A DNA stretch of 17,810 bases from JBDRAU01 sp043823315 (GTDB lineage Bacteria; Patescibacteriota; UBA1384; DTJR01), in assembly GCA_043823315.1 (NCBI GenBank), contig JBDRAU010000078.1:1-17810 (forward strand), written 5' to 3'. The notes below the pieces were generated by a model. That model saw only the letters and a list, made by a program, of their open reading frames with translations. It was not told the DNA's origin and made no database searches. Positions 1-6,944 of this stretch are shown here, in pieces (positions within the stretch are counted from its first letter, which is position 1; every line of letters starts with the position of its first letter). Position numbers and translations under genes: made by a program.

Positions 1-75
1 TGGCTCCCCGGGCTGGATTCGAACCAGCAACCTAGTGCTTAACAGGCACGCGCTCTGCCATTGAGCTACCGGGGA
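1..75 (-). tRNA. tRNA-Asn (anticodon GTT)
   Basis: The minus strand folds as a full cloverleaf: a 7-bp acceptor stem (TCCCCGG with CCGGGGA), D stem GCTC/GAGC, anticodon loop CTGTTAA with anticodon GTT, T arm GCTGG-TTCGAAT-CCAGC, discriminator G and an encoded CCA at the window edge. GTT reads asparagine codons. The first anticodon-stem pair is a C-T mismatch, which leaves four good pairs. The gene is complete in the window. Confidence 0.96.
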
Positions 76-96
76 ATATTTTAAAGAACTGTTAAG

Positions 97-125
97 ATTT
101 TAACTTAAAAGAGTCGATTTTTCAA
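97..125 (-). promoter_or_regulatory. Sigma-70-like promoter of tRNA-Asn
   Basis: On the minus strand, TTGAAA (125-120) is separated by 17 bases from TAAAAT (102-97). The predicted start lies about 15 bases before the mature tRNA 5' end at 75. A short inverted repeat, GTTAA-GATT-TTAAC (91-104), overlaps the -10. Confidence 0.6.
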
Positions 126-167
126 GATAGAGGTTTTACGATTCTATAATTATTTTTTTTAAAGCGA

Positions 168-192
168 AAGGCCCGTCCGCAGGACGGGCCTT
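168..192 (-). terminator. GC-rich hairpin after the HTH gene, probable terminator
   Basis: A perfect 11-bp inverted repeat (168-178 with 182-192) has a 3-base loop. It lies 16 bases past the stop of the small minus-strand gene. On the minus strand the tail is TTTCGCTTT and then A-rich, so the U tract is weak. The hairpin is clear. Termination is inferred from its position and from its likeness to the strong GGGCC-type terminator at 12438. Confidence 0.55.
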
Positions 193-208
193 GAGGAACG
201 GCGACGAG

Positions 209-442
209 TTAGCGCCATGGAGTAGAGGGTCTGGCCTTGCGGCAGATGGCTGTTGGTGGTAGCTGGTGCCTCTGTCTTGCGAGTCTCTGCATGTAGCGTC
301 TAACCGTTTGCACGTCCTTCCCAGTCGTCCCGGCGATCTCTTCTGCCGATACTCCTTGGTGGATTCGGGCTACGACTTCAGCAGGCCATTCGTTCTGCTG
401 CGATCCTTGTCTCAGCCTAGCCAGTCGTGAAAAATCGGTCAA
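209..442 (-). CDS. Small helix-turn-helix protein, 77 aa
   Basis: This small basic protein has one recognisable segment, residues about 18-56 (EWPAEVVARIHQGVSAEEIA, then TGKDVQTVRRYMQ). It reads as a homeodomain/resolvase-type helix-turn-helix: an A-x-x-I-x-x-G-x-S turn, then a recognition helix. DNA binding is inferred; no catalytic domain is present. The start is TTG (442-440), chosen because a GGGGAGGGA ribosome-binding site lies 6-8 bases upstream and a near-consensus promoter sits further up. A sampled 60-base line of the gene is about 63% GC, well above most of the window, and a GC-rich hairpin follows it. It is divergent from the ATPase gene at 642, with promoter -35 boxes about 30 bases apart, so cross- or autoregulation is possible. 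The C-terminal tail (RKARPSTPWR) is basic and looks unstructured. Confidence 0.6.
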   Translation of the reverse strand: MTDFSRLARLRQGSQQNEWPAEVVARIHQGVSAEEIAGTTGKDVQTVRRYMQRLARQRHQLPPTAICRKARPSTPWR

Positions 443-466
443 AACTATCCCTCCCCGAAGTTTTTG

Positions 467-487
467 GCTATCTCAAAAACAGATAGC
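467..487 (-). other. Hairpin at the 5' end of the HTH-gene transcript
   Basis: GCTATCT (467-473) and AGATAGC (481-487) form a 7-bp stem with a 7-base loop. It starts almost exactly at the predicted transcription start (about 486) on the minus strand, so it would cap the mRNA leader or serve as an operator. Confidence 0.45.
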
Positions 488-492
488 ACTTA

Positions 493-521
493 ATTATATT
501 TTAAACTCATCTTCGGGTCAA
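493..521 (-). promoter_or_regulatory. Strong sigma-70-like promoter for the HTH gene
   Basis: On the minus strand, TTGACC (521-516) and a perfect TATAAT (498-493) are separated by exactly 17 bases. The leader to the TTG start at 442 is about 44 bases. Confidence 0.75.
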
Positions 522-551
522 GTGCAAATCGTCTTTTCTCCATATTTCAAA

Positions 552-585
552 TTGCCCCAAAGCGTAAAAAGTGGTATTTTATAAT
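552..585 (+). promoter_or_regulatory. Probable promoter of the T4CP-like ATPase gene
   Basis: TTGCCC (552-557) is followed after 17 bases by TATTTT (575-580), with an extended TGG at 572-574. A perfect TATAAT overlaps at 580-585. Downstream, GTCGAGA-GGT-TCTCGAC (598-614) is a perfect 7-bp hairpin in the roughly 55-base leader. No Shine-Dalgarno is visible before the ATG at 642. Confidence 0.5.
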
Positions 586-641
586 CAGAGTAAAAAAGTC
601 GAGAGGTTCTCGACTATGCTCGAATTATAGATTGCAAAAAA

Positions 642-2885
642 ATGGTTGAACAGGGTGAGACCAAAGAGTTTATTGTTAAGCTTCCGCAACACACCAATTT
701 TGAAGTAAGGGTCTTTGCGGAATTTTTAAGGACGCTTTCGAAAATTTTCAAAAATCTTCCTTTTGCGGTTTCGCTTAACATGATAAACAAAAGGATTTTT
801 TACACGGTTAAAGTTCCAGCGCAATATCAGTCGGTCATGGAAAACCAGCTCTATGCCGTTTTTTCCAAAATCGAACTTGAGGAAATAAAAAGAAACTTCG
901 ACCCGCAAAATGCCGAGATGGCAGCGCAGGCCGATCTGCGTCTTCGCTACGGCGACCATTATCCGTTTCTGACCTTCGAGGCCATGGAGGGATCGTTTTT
1001 GTCTGACATTTTCAATCAGTTCAACCGTCTTACGGCGCAAGAGAAATTTTTTATGCAACTTAAGATCAAACCGCTCGATCAGGACAAAGCAATTTTTACG
1101 CTGAAGCGCTCGATCAATCTTTCGGTTAAAAATTTCAAGCAGCGCTTAAATGTTGTCGAGGGAGTTTTTTCCAAAAAAGCATCGCCGGAGATTCGTGCCA
1201 GGGGACTGGCGGCGGCCCAAGAGAAAAACCGCCAACCGCTTTATAGCTGTGACATCGATATATTGCTTTTCTCGGAAAGTTACGAGCTGGCCGCCGCTAA
1301 ATTGGAACCGATTGCCCAAGTTTTTCAAAAATTAGAAAGTGAGTATAACGAGTTTAAATATCGCATCAAACCTGTCACGGTAAACGACTTTGATAGGATC
1401 ACCTCGACTGAAAATTCTACCTCCGCTTTTCATCTGACTGCCGATGAGGTGGCAACAATTTGCCATTTTCCTCTTGATTCCGATTCGGTACCAAACCTTT
1501 ATAAAATCCTTTCTCCGAAATCTGAACCGCCGCTTGGACTTCCGACTGTCGACAATACTTCGCCGGATGAACTGACGCCATTTGCGGAAACCAACTATCG
1601 CAATATCCGAGAATCATTTGGAATCAAAAGAAAAGATCGAGCGCGTCACATGTATGTCATCGGTAAATCCGGTTCCGGTAAATCAAAGATGCTTGAGCTG
1701 ATGATTAAAAATGACCTTGAGCTTGGTCACGGAGTTTGCATTATCGATCCTCATGGTGACTTGGTTGAAAATATTATTCCTTTTATTCCTGAAAGTAGAA
1801 TTAAAGATGTAATCTTCTTTAATCCAGTAGATGAGGAATATCCAATTGCTTTTAACCCGATCGAAAAAGTTAATCCGCTTCTTCGCCAGCAGGTTTCCAC
1901 GGGACTTATCGAAATCTTTAAGAAAATTTTTGGTTCAAACTGGTCTCCGCGGCTTGAGCACGTACTGCGTATGACGTTGCTAGCTCTCCTCGATGCCCCC
2001 AAAGCTTCGGTCATGAGCATTCTCTTGCTTTTAACTGATCGGGAATATCGTCAGGCGACGATCAAAACTATCGAGGATCAGGTTGTTAAAAATTTCTGGA
2101 CCAATGAATTTGCCTCATGGAGTGAAAAATTTGACGCTGAAGCGATTATGCCGATTTTAAACAAAATCGGTCAATTTGTTTCAAATACAATTATCAGGAA
2201 CATTGTTGGGCAAGAGGAAAACAAGATCGACATGTCTTTTATAATGAACAACAAGAAAATTTTGCTTGTAAAACTTCCCAAGGGGATTCTGCAAGAAGAA
2301 AATACTTCGCTTCTGGGTTCTATGATAATAACCAAAATTTATCAGGCGGCTTTAGCGCGAGCTGATGTTGCTGAAAGCCAAAGAGTACCGTTCTTTCTGT
2401 ATATAGACGAGTTCCAGAACTTTGCTACCGATTCATTTGCTAACATTCTATCTGAGTCGAGAAAATACCGGCTTTCGCTGACAATGGCGCACCAGTATGT
2501 TTCGCAATTAAACGACGTTGTCAAAAAGACGGTCTTTGGTAATGTCGGCTCAATCATTTCGTTTAGAATCGGTCCTGAAGATGCGCTTTTGATGGAGAAA
2601 GAATTTGAGCCCGAGTTTGCAGCTCAAGACATTGTCAACTTGGGCGTGCGCGAAATTTATCTAAAATTATCAATCGATGACGAGGTTAAAGAAGCATTTT
2701 CGGCCAAAACGCTGACAGTTCCGGAATCCACTTTCAATTTCCGCGAACAAATAGTACAGTACACGCGTGAAAACTTTTGTAGATCCAAGGCAACGGCCGA
2801 AAAAGAATTAAAGCAGGAGAAGAGCAAGGAAATGGAAGTTTTGGAGAAACTGAAAGAAGAAAACTTCTCTGCGCCGATACTTTAG
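642..2885 (+). CDS. VirD4/TraG/HerA-like ATPase (type IV coupling-protein-like), 747 aa
   Basis: This is an ASCE-class P-loop ATPase. Walker A is GKSGSGKS at residues 341-348, Walker B is FLYIDEF with D589-E590, and a following segment around residues 600-640 (SRKYRLSLTMAHQYVSQL, then FGNVGSIISFRIG) matches the TraD/TraG/VirD4 sensor region. FNP and DPHGD motifs after Walker A are also typical. The first 330 residues form an alpha/beta region I cannot name. The C-terminus is a charged helix rich in Lys and Glu. Family members move DNA or protein substrates through type IV systems, or act as HerA-type translocases. Unlike classical coupling proteins there is no N-terminal membrane segment, so it is probably cytosolic. 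No relaxase or VirB gene is in the window, so it may be a housekeeping DNA translocase rather than part of a conjugation locus. Confidence 0.85.
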   Translation: MVEQGETKEFIVKLPQHTNFEVRVFAEFLRTLSKIFKNLPFAVSLNMINKRIFYTVKVPAQYQSVMENQLYAVFSKIELEEIKRNFDPQNAEMAAQADLRLRYGDHYPFLTFEAMEGSFLSDIFNQFNRLTAQEKFFMQLKIKPLDQDKAIFTLKRSINLSVKNFKQRLNVVEGVFSKKASPEIRARGLAAAQEKNRQPLYSCDIDILLFSESYELAAAKLEPIAQVFQKLESEYNEFKYRIKPVTVNDFDRITSTENSTSAFHLTADEVATICHFPLDSDSVPNLYKILSPKSEPPLGLPTVDNTSPDELTPFAETNYRNIRESFGIKRKDRARHMYVIGKSGSGKSKMLELMIKNDLELGHGVCIIDPHGDLVENIIPFIPESRIKDVIFFNPVDEEYPIAFNPIEKVNPLLRQQVSTGLIEIFKKIFGSNWSPRLEHVLRMTLLALLDAPKASVMSILLLLTDREYRQATIKTIEDQVVKNFWTNEFASWSEKFDAEAIMPILNKIGQFVSNTIIRNIVGQEENKIDMSFIMNNKKILLVKLPKGILQEENTSLLGSMIITKIYQAALARADVAESQRVPFFLYIDEFQNFATDSFANILSESRKYRLSLTMAHQYVSQLNDVVKKTVFGNVGSIISFRIGPEDALLMEKEFEPEFAAQDIVNLGVREIYLKLSIDDEVKEAFSAKTLTVPESTFNFREQIVQYTRENFCRSKATAEKELKQEKSKEMEVLEKLKEENFSAPIL

Positions 2886-3163
2886 TTTATCAAGTTAGAA
2901 AGTTCATAAAGTTTATAAAGCAGGTGTCATTGCGATCCGTGCTCTGACGGAGAAGCAATCTATCCGCCCTGCGCCAAGCGCCATCCTGTCCCGTGTCATC
3001 CCGAGCCCAGTCGAGGGATCAAGTCGCTGTGTCATTGCGCGGTTTGCGGGTGCTTCTGCGAGGTGGAATCGCAGAATAATGACTCGCAAACCTAGCTTGC
3101 GACGAAGCAATCCAAAATGTCATTCTCGAGTCGAAGGAACTTCGACCTCGGGGATCTAAGATT
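2886..3163. repeat. Intergenic cluster of dispersed repeats
   Basis: No gene is supported here. The stretch holds decayed copies of short dispersed units: GTCATTGCG...GAAGCAATC at about 2928-2963 and again at 3031-3114, a GTCATCCCGAGCCCAGTCGA unit near 2995, and a 42-base unit at 3118-3159. A 65-residue minus-strand open frame (2913-3110) is read through these repeats and is not a credible gene. Confidence 0.7.
3118..3159 (+). repeat. 42-bp dispersed repeat, copy 1 of 2
   Basis: Matches 9971-10012 with three differences in 42 bases. In both places the unit ends within 10 bases of the ATG of a cysteine-rich family reading frame. Its core, CGAGTCGAAG-GAA-CTTCGACCTCG, is an imperfect hairpin. 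Confidence 0.75.
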
Positions 3164-3262
3164 ATGCAAAATCAAAACTGTAAACAGTGTCAAAAAGAAT
3201 TCGCGGTTTTTGGGCGGAACAAAAACCTAAAAAGCAGACGTGAGTTTTTATGCGTTTTTTAG
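3164..3262 (+). pseudogene. Truncated 5' relic of a cysteine-rich family gene
   Basis: From the ATG at 3164 the frame reads MQNQNCKQCQKEFAV, which matches the first 15 residues of the intact members (for example MENKKCKQCAEDFVV at 10021) including the CxxC pair. Similarity stops at about 3205, exactly where a hairpin repeat begins. The frame then runs through that repeat to a TAG at 3260-3262. I read it as a gene start cut off by recombination or repeat insertion. Confidence 0.75.
3203..3229 (+). repeat. 27-bp hairpin repeat, copy 1
   Basis: GGTTTTTG and CAAAAACC form an 8-bp stem around the loop GGCGGAA. The 27-bp unit is repeated directly at 3253-3279 (23 of 27 identical) and inverted at 12648-12674 (26 of 27 identical). 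It begins at the breakpoint of the truncated gene start. Confidence 0.8.
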
Positions 3263-3279
3263 GTGGAACAAAAAACTAA
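3253..3279 (+). repeat. 27-bp hairpin repeat, copy 2
   Basis: GTTTTTT and AAAAAAC flank AGGTGGAAC. Compared with copy 1, one stem pair changes from G-C to T-A on both sides, so pairing is kept, while the loop core GGYGGAAC is conserved. It ends 15 bases before the start of family member A. Confidence 0.75.
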
Positions 3280-3294
3280 TCAATTATTTAAAAA

Positions 3295-4029
3295 ATGAAC
3301 AAAAAAATGTGCGAACAGTGTAATCATGATTTTGAAGTGAGTGATGATGATCTTCAATTCTTAGAAAAAGTCTCGCCGGAATTTGGTGGGAAGAAGTATT
3401 TAATTTCGCCACCAACTCTTTGCTTGGAGTGTCGGACGATTAGAAGATACTGCTGGAGAAACGAACGGCATCTTTATAAAAGAAAATGCGAGCTTACTGG
3501 CGAAGAAGTTGTTAGCGTTTATTCGCCCGACAAACCTTTCAAGGTTTATTCGAACTCTGCTTTTAAATCTGACAAATGGGATCCGATGAGCTACAGAGTC
3601 GATTTTGATTTTGATTTTAGCCGCGGATTTTTTGAGCAGTTTAAGGAACTTATGGAAAAAGTTCCGCGCCAAGCCAACAACACGATCTTTAATGAGAACT
3701 GCGATTTTTGCAATCAAACATGGCACTCAAAAGATTCTTACATGTGTTTCAACCTTGGCTATGGAGAACGATGTTTTTATAACAATGAGGCATTTTACGT
3801 CAAGGATTGCGTCGATGTTTTTGATGTTAGGAACTGCGAATTTTGTTACATGCTCTTTGACTGCGGTGGTTGCCATTCATCGTCATTTCTGGAGCATTGC
3901 AAGGATTGCTCGGAGTGTCATTTTTCATATGATTGTGCGGGTTGCCAGAATGTTGTCCTATCTTCGGGGCTCAAAAACAAACAATATTATATTCGAGGCA
4001 AAAAATACGAAAAAGAAGAATACTTGTAA
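3295..4029 (+). CDS. Cysteine-rich zinc-ribbon family protein, member A, N-terminal part (interrupted)
   Basis: These 244 residues match the first 43% of the full-length paralogues. An N-terminal ribbon is built from C6-x2-C9 and C43-x2-C46, followed by the family signature (YSPDKPFKVY then SDKWDP). A repetitive region follows with CxxC units (CKDCSECHFSYDCAGC), ending in KNKQYYIRGKKYEKEEY. The frame then meets TAA at 4027-4029, where member D has a Gln codon, and family similarity continues in the same frame beyond it. The gene is therefore a single 584-codon frame broken by one stop. It may make a truncated half-protein or be a recent pseudogene. The function of the family is unknown; the paired cysteines suggest zinc or another metal. 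There is no signal peptide or membrane segment, so it is probably cytoplasmic. No good Shine-Dalgarno is seen. Confidence 0.75.
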   Translation: MNKKMCEQCNHDFEVSDDDLQFLEKVSPEFGGKKYLISPPTLCLECRTIRRYCWRNERHLYKRKCELTGEEVVSVYSPDKPFKVYSNSAFKSDKWDPMSYRVDFDFDFSRGFFEQFKELMEKVPRQANNTIFNENCDFCNQTWHSKDSYMCFNLGYGERCFYNNEAFYVKDCVDVFDVRNCEFCYMLFDCGGCHSSSFLEHCKDCSECHFSYDCAGCQNVVLSSGLKNKQYYIRGKKYEKEEYL

Positions 4030-4047
4030 AAACTAGCCGAGCTCAAA

Positions 4048-5049
4048 ATGAATACTCGCTCGGGTCAGATAAAGTTAAAAGAAGAATTTGAGGACCTCAG
4101 AAAGAAAGCCACTCGAAAGTTCAATCATAATCTGAAAAGTGAAAACTGCACGGGCGATTATATTATCGAATCCAAAAACTGCCATGATTGCTTTAATGTT
4201 TGTAAAAGCGAGGATTGTGTCAGGGTGGGGAATATTGATGCCGAGGGTAAGGATTGCCGCGATCAAAATTATATTGCCGAATGTGAACTTTGCTATGAGG
4301 GCACGAGCATTGCCGGATATCACAATGTGTTGTGCGTTTTTATGGGGTACGGTCAGGACAACTTATATTGCAACTTTTGCGACAACTGCAAGAACTGTTT
4401 TGGCTGTGCCGGATTAACCAGAAAAGAATATTGTATCTTTAACAAAGAATATACTAAAGAAGAATATGAAAAGATCGTTCCGAAAATTATTGAAAAAATG
4501 CAAGCAGACGGCGAGTGGGGAGAGCTTTTCCCAGCCAGTATTTCAACCTTTGCTTATAACGAATCGGTCGCGCAGGATTATTTTCCGAAGAGCAAAGAGG
4601 AAGCAGAAAAGTTCGGATCTTTTTGGCAGGACAAAAATTACGAGAGCGAATTCAACGGCTCAACCTATGAGCCGTTGGATGGCATTGGTGAATATAATGA
4701 TAACGAGGAACAGGTTGATAAGTTACTGGGCGGCGTAATAAAGTGCGAAAAAACCGGTAAGCCATTTAAAGTCTTGCCGCAAGAGTTGTCGTTCTATCTC
4801 AAAAATAATATTCCGATACCGACAGTTCACTACTCAGAGAGATTCAAGGAATTGTTTGCACTTCGTAACCCACGTGTGCTGTACGAACGAAGGTGCGATT
4901 GTGTCGAATCCGGTCATGATCATTCCGGCCCATCCTCCGCCGAGGCTACGGGTGGCAGGCGCTGTGAAAATAAATTCCAAACGACGTACGTACCCGACAG
5001 ACCGGAGAAAGTATACTGTGAAAAATGTTACCAACAAAGTGTAGTATGA
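4048..5049 (+). CDS. Cysteine-rich family member A, C-terminal part (after in-frame TAA)
   Basis: This is the continuation of the frame broken at 4027; the codons between the stop and this ATG (KLAELK) also align with member D (TLAELD). It holds the second cysteine/asparagine-rich repeat block (about 4140-4420, NCKNCFGCAGL), the capping motif RKEYCIFNKEYTKEEYEKI, the conserved GEWGELFPASIS and YFPKSKEEAEKFGSFWQD segments, the KCEKTGKPFKVLPQEL segment, and the terminal ribbon ending YVPDRPEKVYCEKCYQQ. ATG 4048 is only the first ATG after the stop and has no clear ribosome-binding site, so independent translation is uncertain. The stop is TGA. Near 4925-4950 a short proline/glycine-rich insert (SGPSSAEATGG) is unlike the paralogues and probably derives from repeat sequence. 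Confidence 0.65.
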   Translation: MNTRSGQIKLKEEFEDLRKKATRKFNHNLKSENCTGDYIIESKNCHDCFNVCKSEDCVRVGNIDAEGKDCRDQNYIAECELCYEGTSIAGYHNVLCVFMGYGQDNLYCNFCDNCKNCFGCAGLTRKEYCIFNKEYTKEEYEKIVPKIIEKMQADGEWGELFPASISTFAYNESVAQDYFPKSKEEAEKFGSFWQDKNYESEFNGSTYEPLDGIGEYNDNEEQVDKLLGGVIKCEKTGKPFKVLPQELSFYLKNNIPIPTVHYSERFKELFALRNPRVLYERRCDCVESGHDHSGPSSAEATGGRRCENKFQTTYVPDRPEKVYCEKCYQQSVV

Positions 5050-5132
5050 AAAATATTTTTCATCCTGAGCAAAGTCGAACGGGTGAGTCGTGCCCCGAAG
5101 GGGCCCCCTTGGGGCTATCAAAAAACAGTGTT
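5050..5132. repeat. Dispersed repeat between members A and B
   Basis: Holds CATCCTGAGCAAAGTCGAAC and then a GTGCCCCGAAGGGGCCCC-type segment. Nearly the same pair of units follows member D at about 11731-11808, suggesting duplication of gene end plus flank. An upstream in-frame ATG at 5025 would translate this repeat, which is why the later start was chosen for member B. Confidence 0.7.
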
Positions 5133-6851
5133 ATGAAATGCAAACAATGCTCTGCTGAATTTACAGAAAGCGAAGCAGAGCAAAAACTTCGAGAAAAGTT
5201 AGCTCCGGAAATTAACGGAAAAAAATTTGAATTGCCCGAGCCGGAAATGTGTCCGCTTTGCCGTGAGCAAAATAGAATTGCTTTTCGCAACGAGCGAAAG
5301 CTTTACAAAAGACCCTGTGCATTATGCAAGAAAGAAGTTCTTTCTATTTATTCACCCGACAAAGATTATCAAGCTACATGCGGGAAATGTTTTTGGTCGG
5401 ACAAGTGGGATCCGGTAGATGTCGGGATTGAATATGACGCGAGCAAATCCTTTTTTGTACAGTTTGACGAACTTTTACACAAATCAAAACTTTTAGGACT
5501 TTTTGCGGTCAACGTTGAAAATAGCGATTTTGTCAATCAAGAAGAGGACGTCAAAGATTGCTATCTGACAGTCGGAGGGCATTATAACGAATCGTGCTAC
5601 TACACGACCTATGGTGTCGAGGGGTTTAAAAATATCGACAGTTATTTTGTCTTTAAAAGCCAATATCTTTATGAATGCTTGTTTTGTTTTGACTGTAATA
5701 ACTCAAAATATCTAGAAAGCTGTGAGAACTGTAACGACTGTTTTTTGTGCGAGAGTTGTGTGGGATGCAATGACTGTATCGGTTGCGTAAATTTGCATCG
5801 CAAGCAATATTACTATTTTAATGAAAAGTTGACCAAAGAAGAATACGAAAAGAAAGTCGCAGAAATTTTTGCAACTCGTAAATCTCTAGAAAAAGAAAAA
5901 GATAAATTCGCAGAGTTTTCTATGCATCAGCCCAAAAAATTTGCTCGCATGACCAACGTCGAAAATTCGACTGGGGATTATTTAACAAATTGCAAAAATA
6001 TTCACGAGGGCTATTCAGTCGAAGACTCAGAAAACGGGATCAATCACTATTTAACCGCATATATCAAATATGCGATGGAGCTTTCGTCGGTGGCGTGGGC
6101 TGAATTTACCTACGGCGCTATCGGTTCGACAAGGTTAAATAATTGTATCTCGATTAGCCAATGTGTGTCATGCCCGGACTCATATTACTGCTCGAACTGT
6201 CAAAACTCCAAAAACCTCTTTGGTTGTGTTGGCCTAGTTCATAAACAATATTGCATTTTGAATAAGCAGTTTACAAAAGAAGAATATTTTAAAAAAGTTG
6301 CGCAAATTATTAAGAACATGCAAGAGGCGGGAGAGTGGGGGAGATTCTTTCCGATTTCGATTTCTCCGTTTGGCTACAACGAAACTGTGGCGATGGAATA
6401 TTTTCCGCTAACGACGGAGGAAGCGAAAAAGAACGGCTGGAAGTGGCAGGACAAAGATTATGGAATTAAATACGACGGGCCGTTTTATGACCCGAAGGAA
6501 ATTTCCGCTTATGACCCGAAGCAGAATCCTTACGTGCAAAAGGAAATCGACAAGTGCCTGAAAGGAATTTTAAAGTGTGAAATTTCCGGCAAGCCATTTA
6601 AAATTATCTCACAGGAGCTTGCCGAGTATGTTCAAAATAATATTCAAATTCCGCGACGTCACCCAGATCAGCGTCATCTCGACCGTCTAGCGAGAATTAA
6701 CCCCATGAAGCTCTATCACCGCTCTTGTATGAACGAGGGTCCGTCCTTAGGGGCTCTGGGCAAGTGTCAAAATGAATTTGAGACAACTTACGCACCAGAC
6801 AGATCGGAGAAAGTCTATTGCGAGCCCTGTTATCAAAAATCCATAATCTAA
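5133..6851 (+). CDS. Cysteine-rich zinc-ribbon family protein, member B, 572 aa
   Basis: A full-length member of the array. From ATG 5133 the protein begins MKCKQC, which aligns with the start of members A, C and D; the 36 residues from the ATG at 5025 are repeat-derived. Features in order: N-terminal ribbon C3/C6 and C40/C43; a second ribbon-like pair (CALCKKE, then CGKCFWSDKWDP); first Cys/Asn block (ESCENCNDCFLCESCVGC); cap NLHRKQYYYFNEKLTKEEYEKKVAEI; a second block and cap (NLFGCVGLVHKQYC, then TKEEYFKKVAQI); the conserved GEWGRFFPISISPFGYNET and KYDGPFYDPKEIS segments; the KCEISGKPFKI segment; IPRRHPDQR; and a terminal ribbon ending YCEPCYQ. It has two copies of block-plus-cap, so an internal duplication. 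No membrane or export signal. Likely a metal-binding structural or adaptor protein; biochemical role unknown. Confidence 0.85.
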   Translation: MKCKQCSAEFTESEAEQKLREKLAPEINGKKFELPEPEMCPLCREQNRIAFRNERKLYKRPCALCKKEVLSIYSPDKDYQATCGKCFWSDKWDPVDVGIEYDASKSFFVQFDELLHKSKLLGLFAVNVENSDFVNQEEDVKDCYLTVGGHYNESCYYTTYGVEGFKNIDSYFVFKSQYLYECLFCFDCNNSKYLESCENCNDCFLCESCVGCNDCIGCVNLHRKQYYYFNEKLTKEEYEKKVAEIFATRKSLEKEKDKFAEFSMHQPKKFARMTNVENSTGDYLTNCKNIHEGYSVEDSENGINHYLTAYIKYAMELSSVAWAEFTYGAIGSTRLNNCISISQCVSCPDSYYCSNCQNSKNLFGCVGLVHKQYCILNKQFTKEEYFKKVAQIIKNMQEAGEWGRFFPISISPFGYNETVAMEYFPLTTEEAKKNGWKWQDKDYGIKYDGPFYDPKEISAYDPKQNPYVQKEIDKCLKGILKCEISGKPFKIISQELAEYVQNNIQIPRRHPDQRHLDRLARINPMKLYHRSCMNEGPSLGALGKCQNEFETTYAPDRSEKVYCEPCYQKSII

Positions 6852-6882
6852 GTTTTAGCTATTTTTGTAGATTTTCTAACTC

Positions 6883-6914
6883 TGCACTTTTGAGACGATC
6901 GTCTCAAAAGTGCA
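6883..6914. repeat. 32-bp perfect palindrome, copy 1
   Basis: Sixteen bases (TGCACTTTTGAGACGA) followed immediately by their exact reverse complement, with no spacer. It lies 31 bases past member B and 30 bases before the PaaX/Cas2-like gene, covering the position where that gene's -35 would fall. An identical copy is at 7575-7606. It could be an operator, a bidirectional terminator or the foot of a small mobile element; it lacks an adjacent U tract. Confidence 0.95.
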
Positions 6915-6929
6915 AGAGATTTTAATTGG

Positions 6930-6938
6930 TGTTATTAT
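6930..6938 (+). promoter_or_regulatory. Extended -10 of the PaaX/Cas2-like gene
   Basis: TGT-TATTAT ends six bases before the ATG at 6945, so the predicted transcript starts at or next to the start codon. No good -35 is visible; the region it would occupy is the end of the 32-bp palindrome. Confidence 0.5.
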
Positions 6939-6944
6939 CGAAGT

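Noticed and set aside
2913..3110. Minus-strand 65-residue open frame
   Set aside because: Lies wholly in dispersed GTCATTGCG/GAAGCAATC repeats; no start signals or protein-like conservation.
4027..4029. Stop-codon reassignment (TAA as sense)
   Set aside because: TAA ends other genes here (6851, 9816, 12416, 13074-15113), and TAG and TGA are also used as normal stops, so a mutation or sequence error is simpler.
3605..4036. Overlapping plus-strand 143-residue open frame within member A
   Set aside because: Out-of-frame shadow of a strongly family-conserved coding region.
5025..5132. Longer start for member B at ATG 5025
   Set aside because: The extra 36 residues are encoded by a dispersed repeat and the end of member A. 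Family alignment begins at MKCKQC from ATG 5133.
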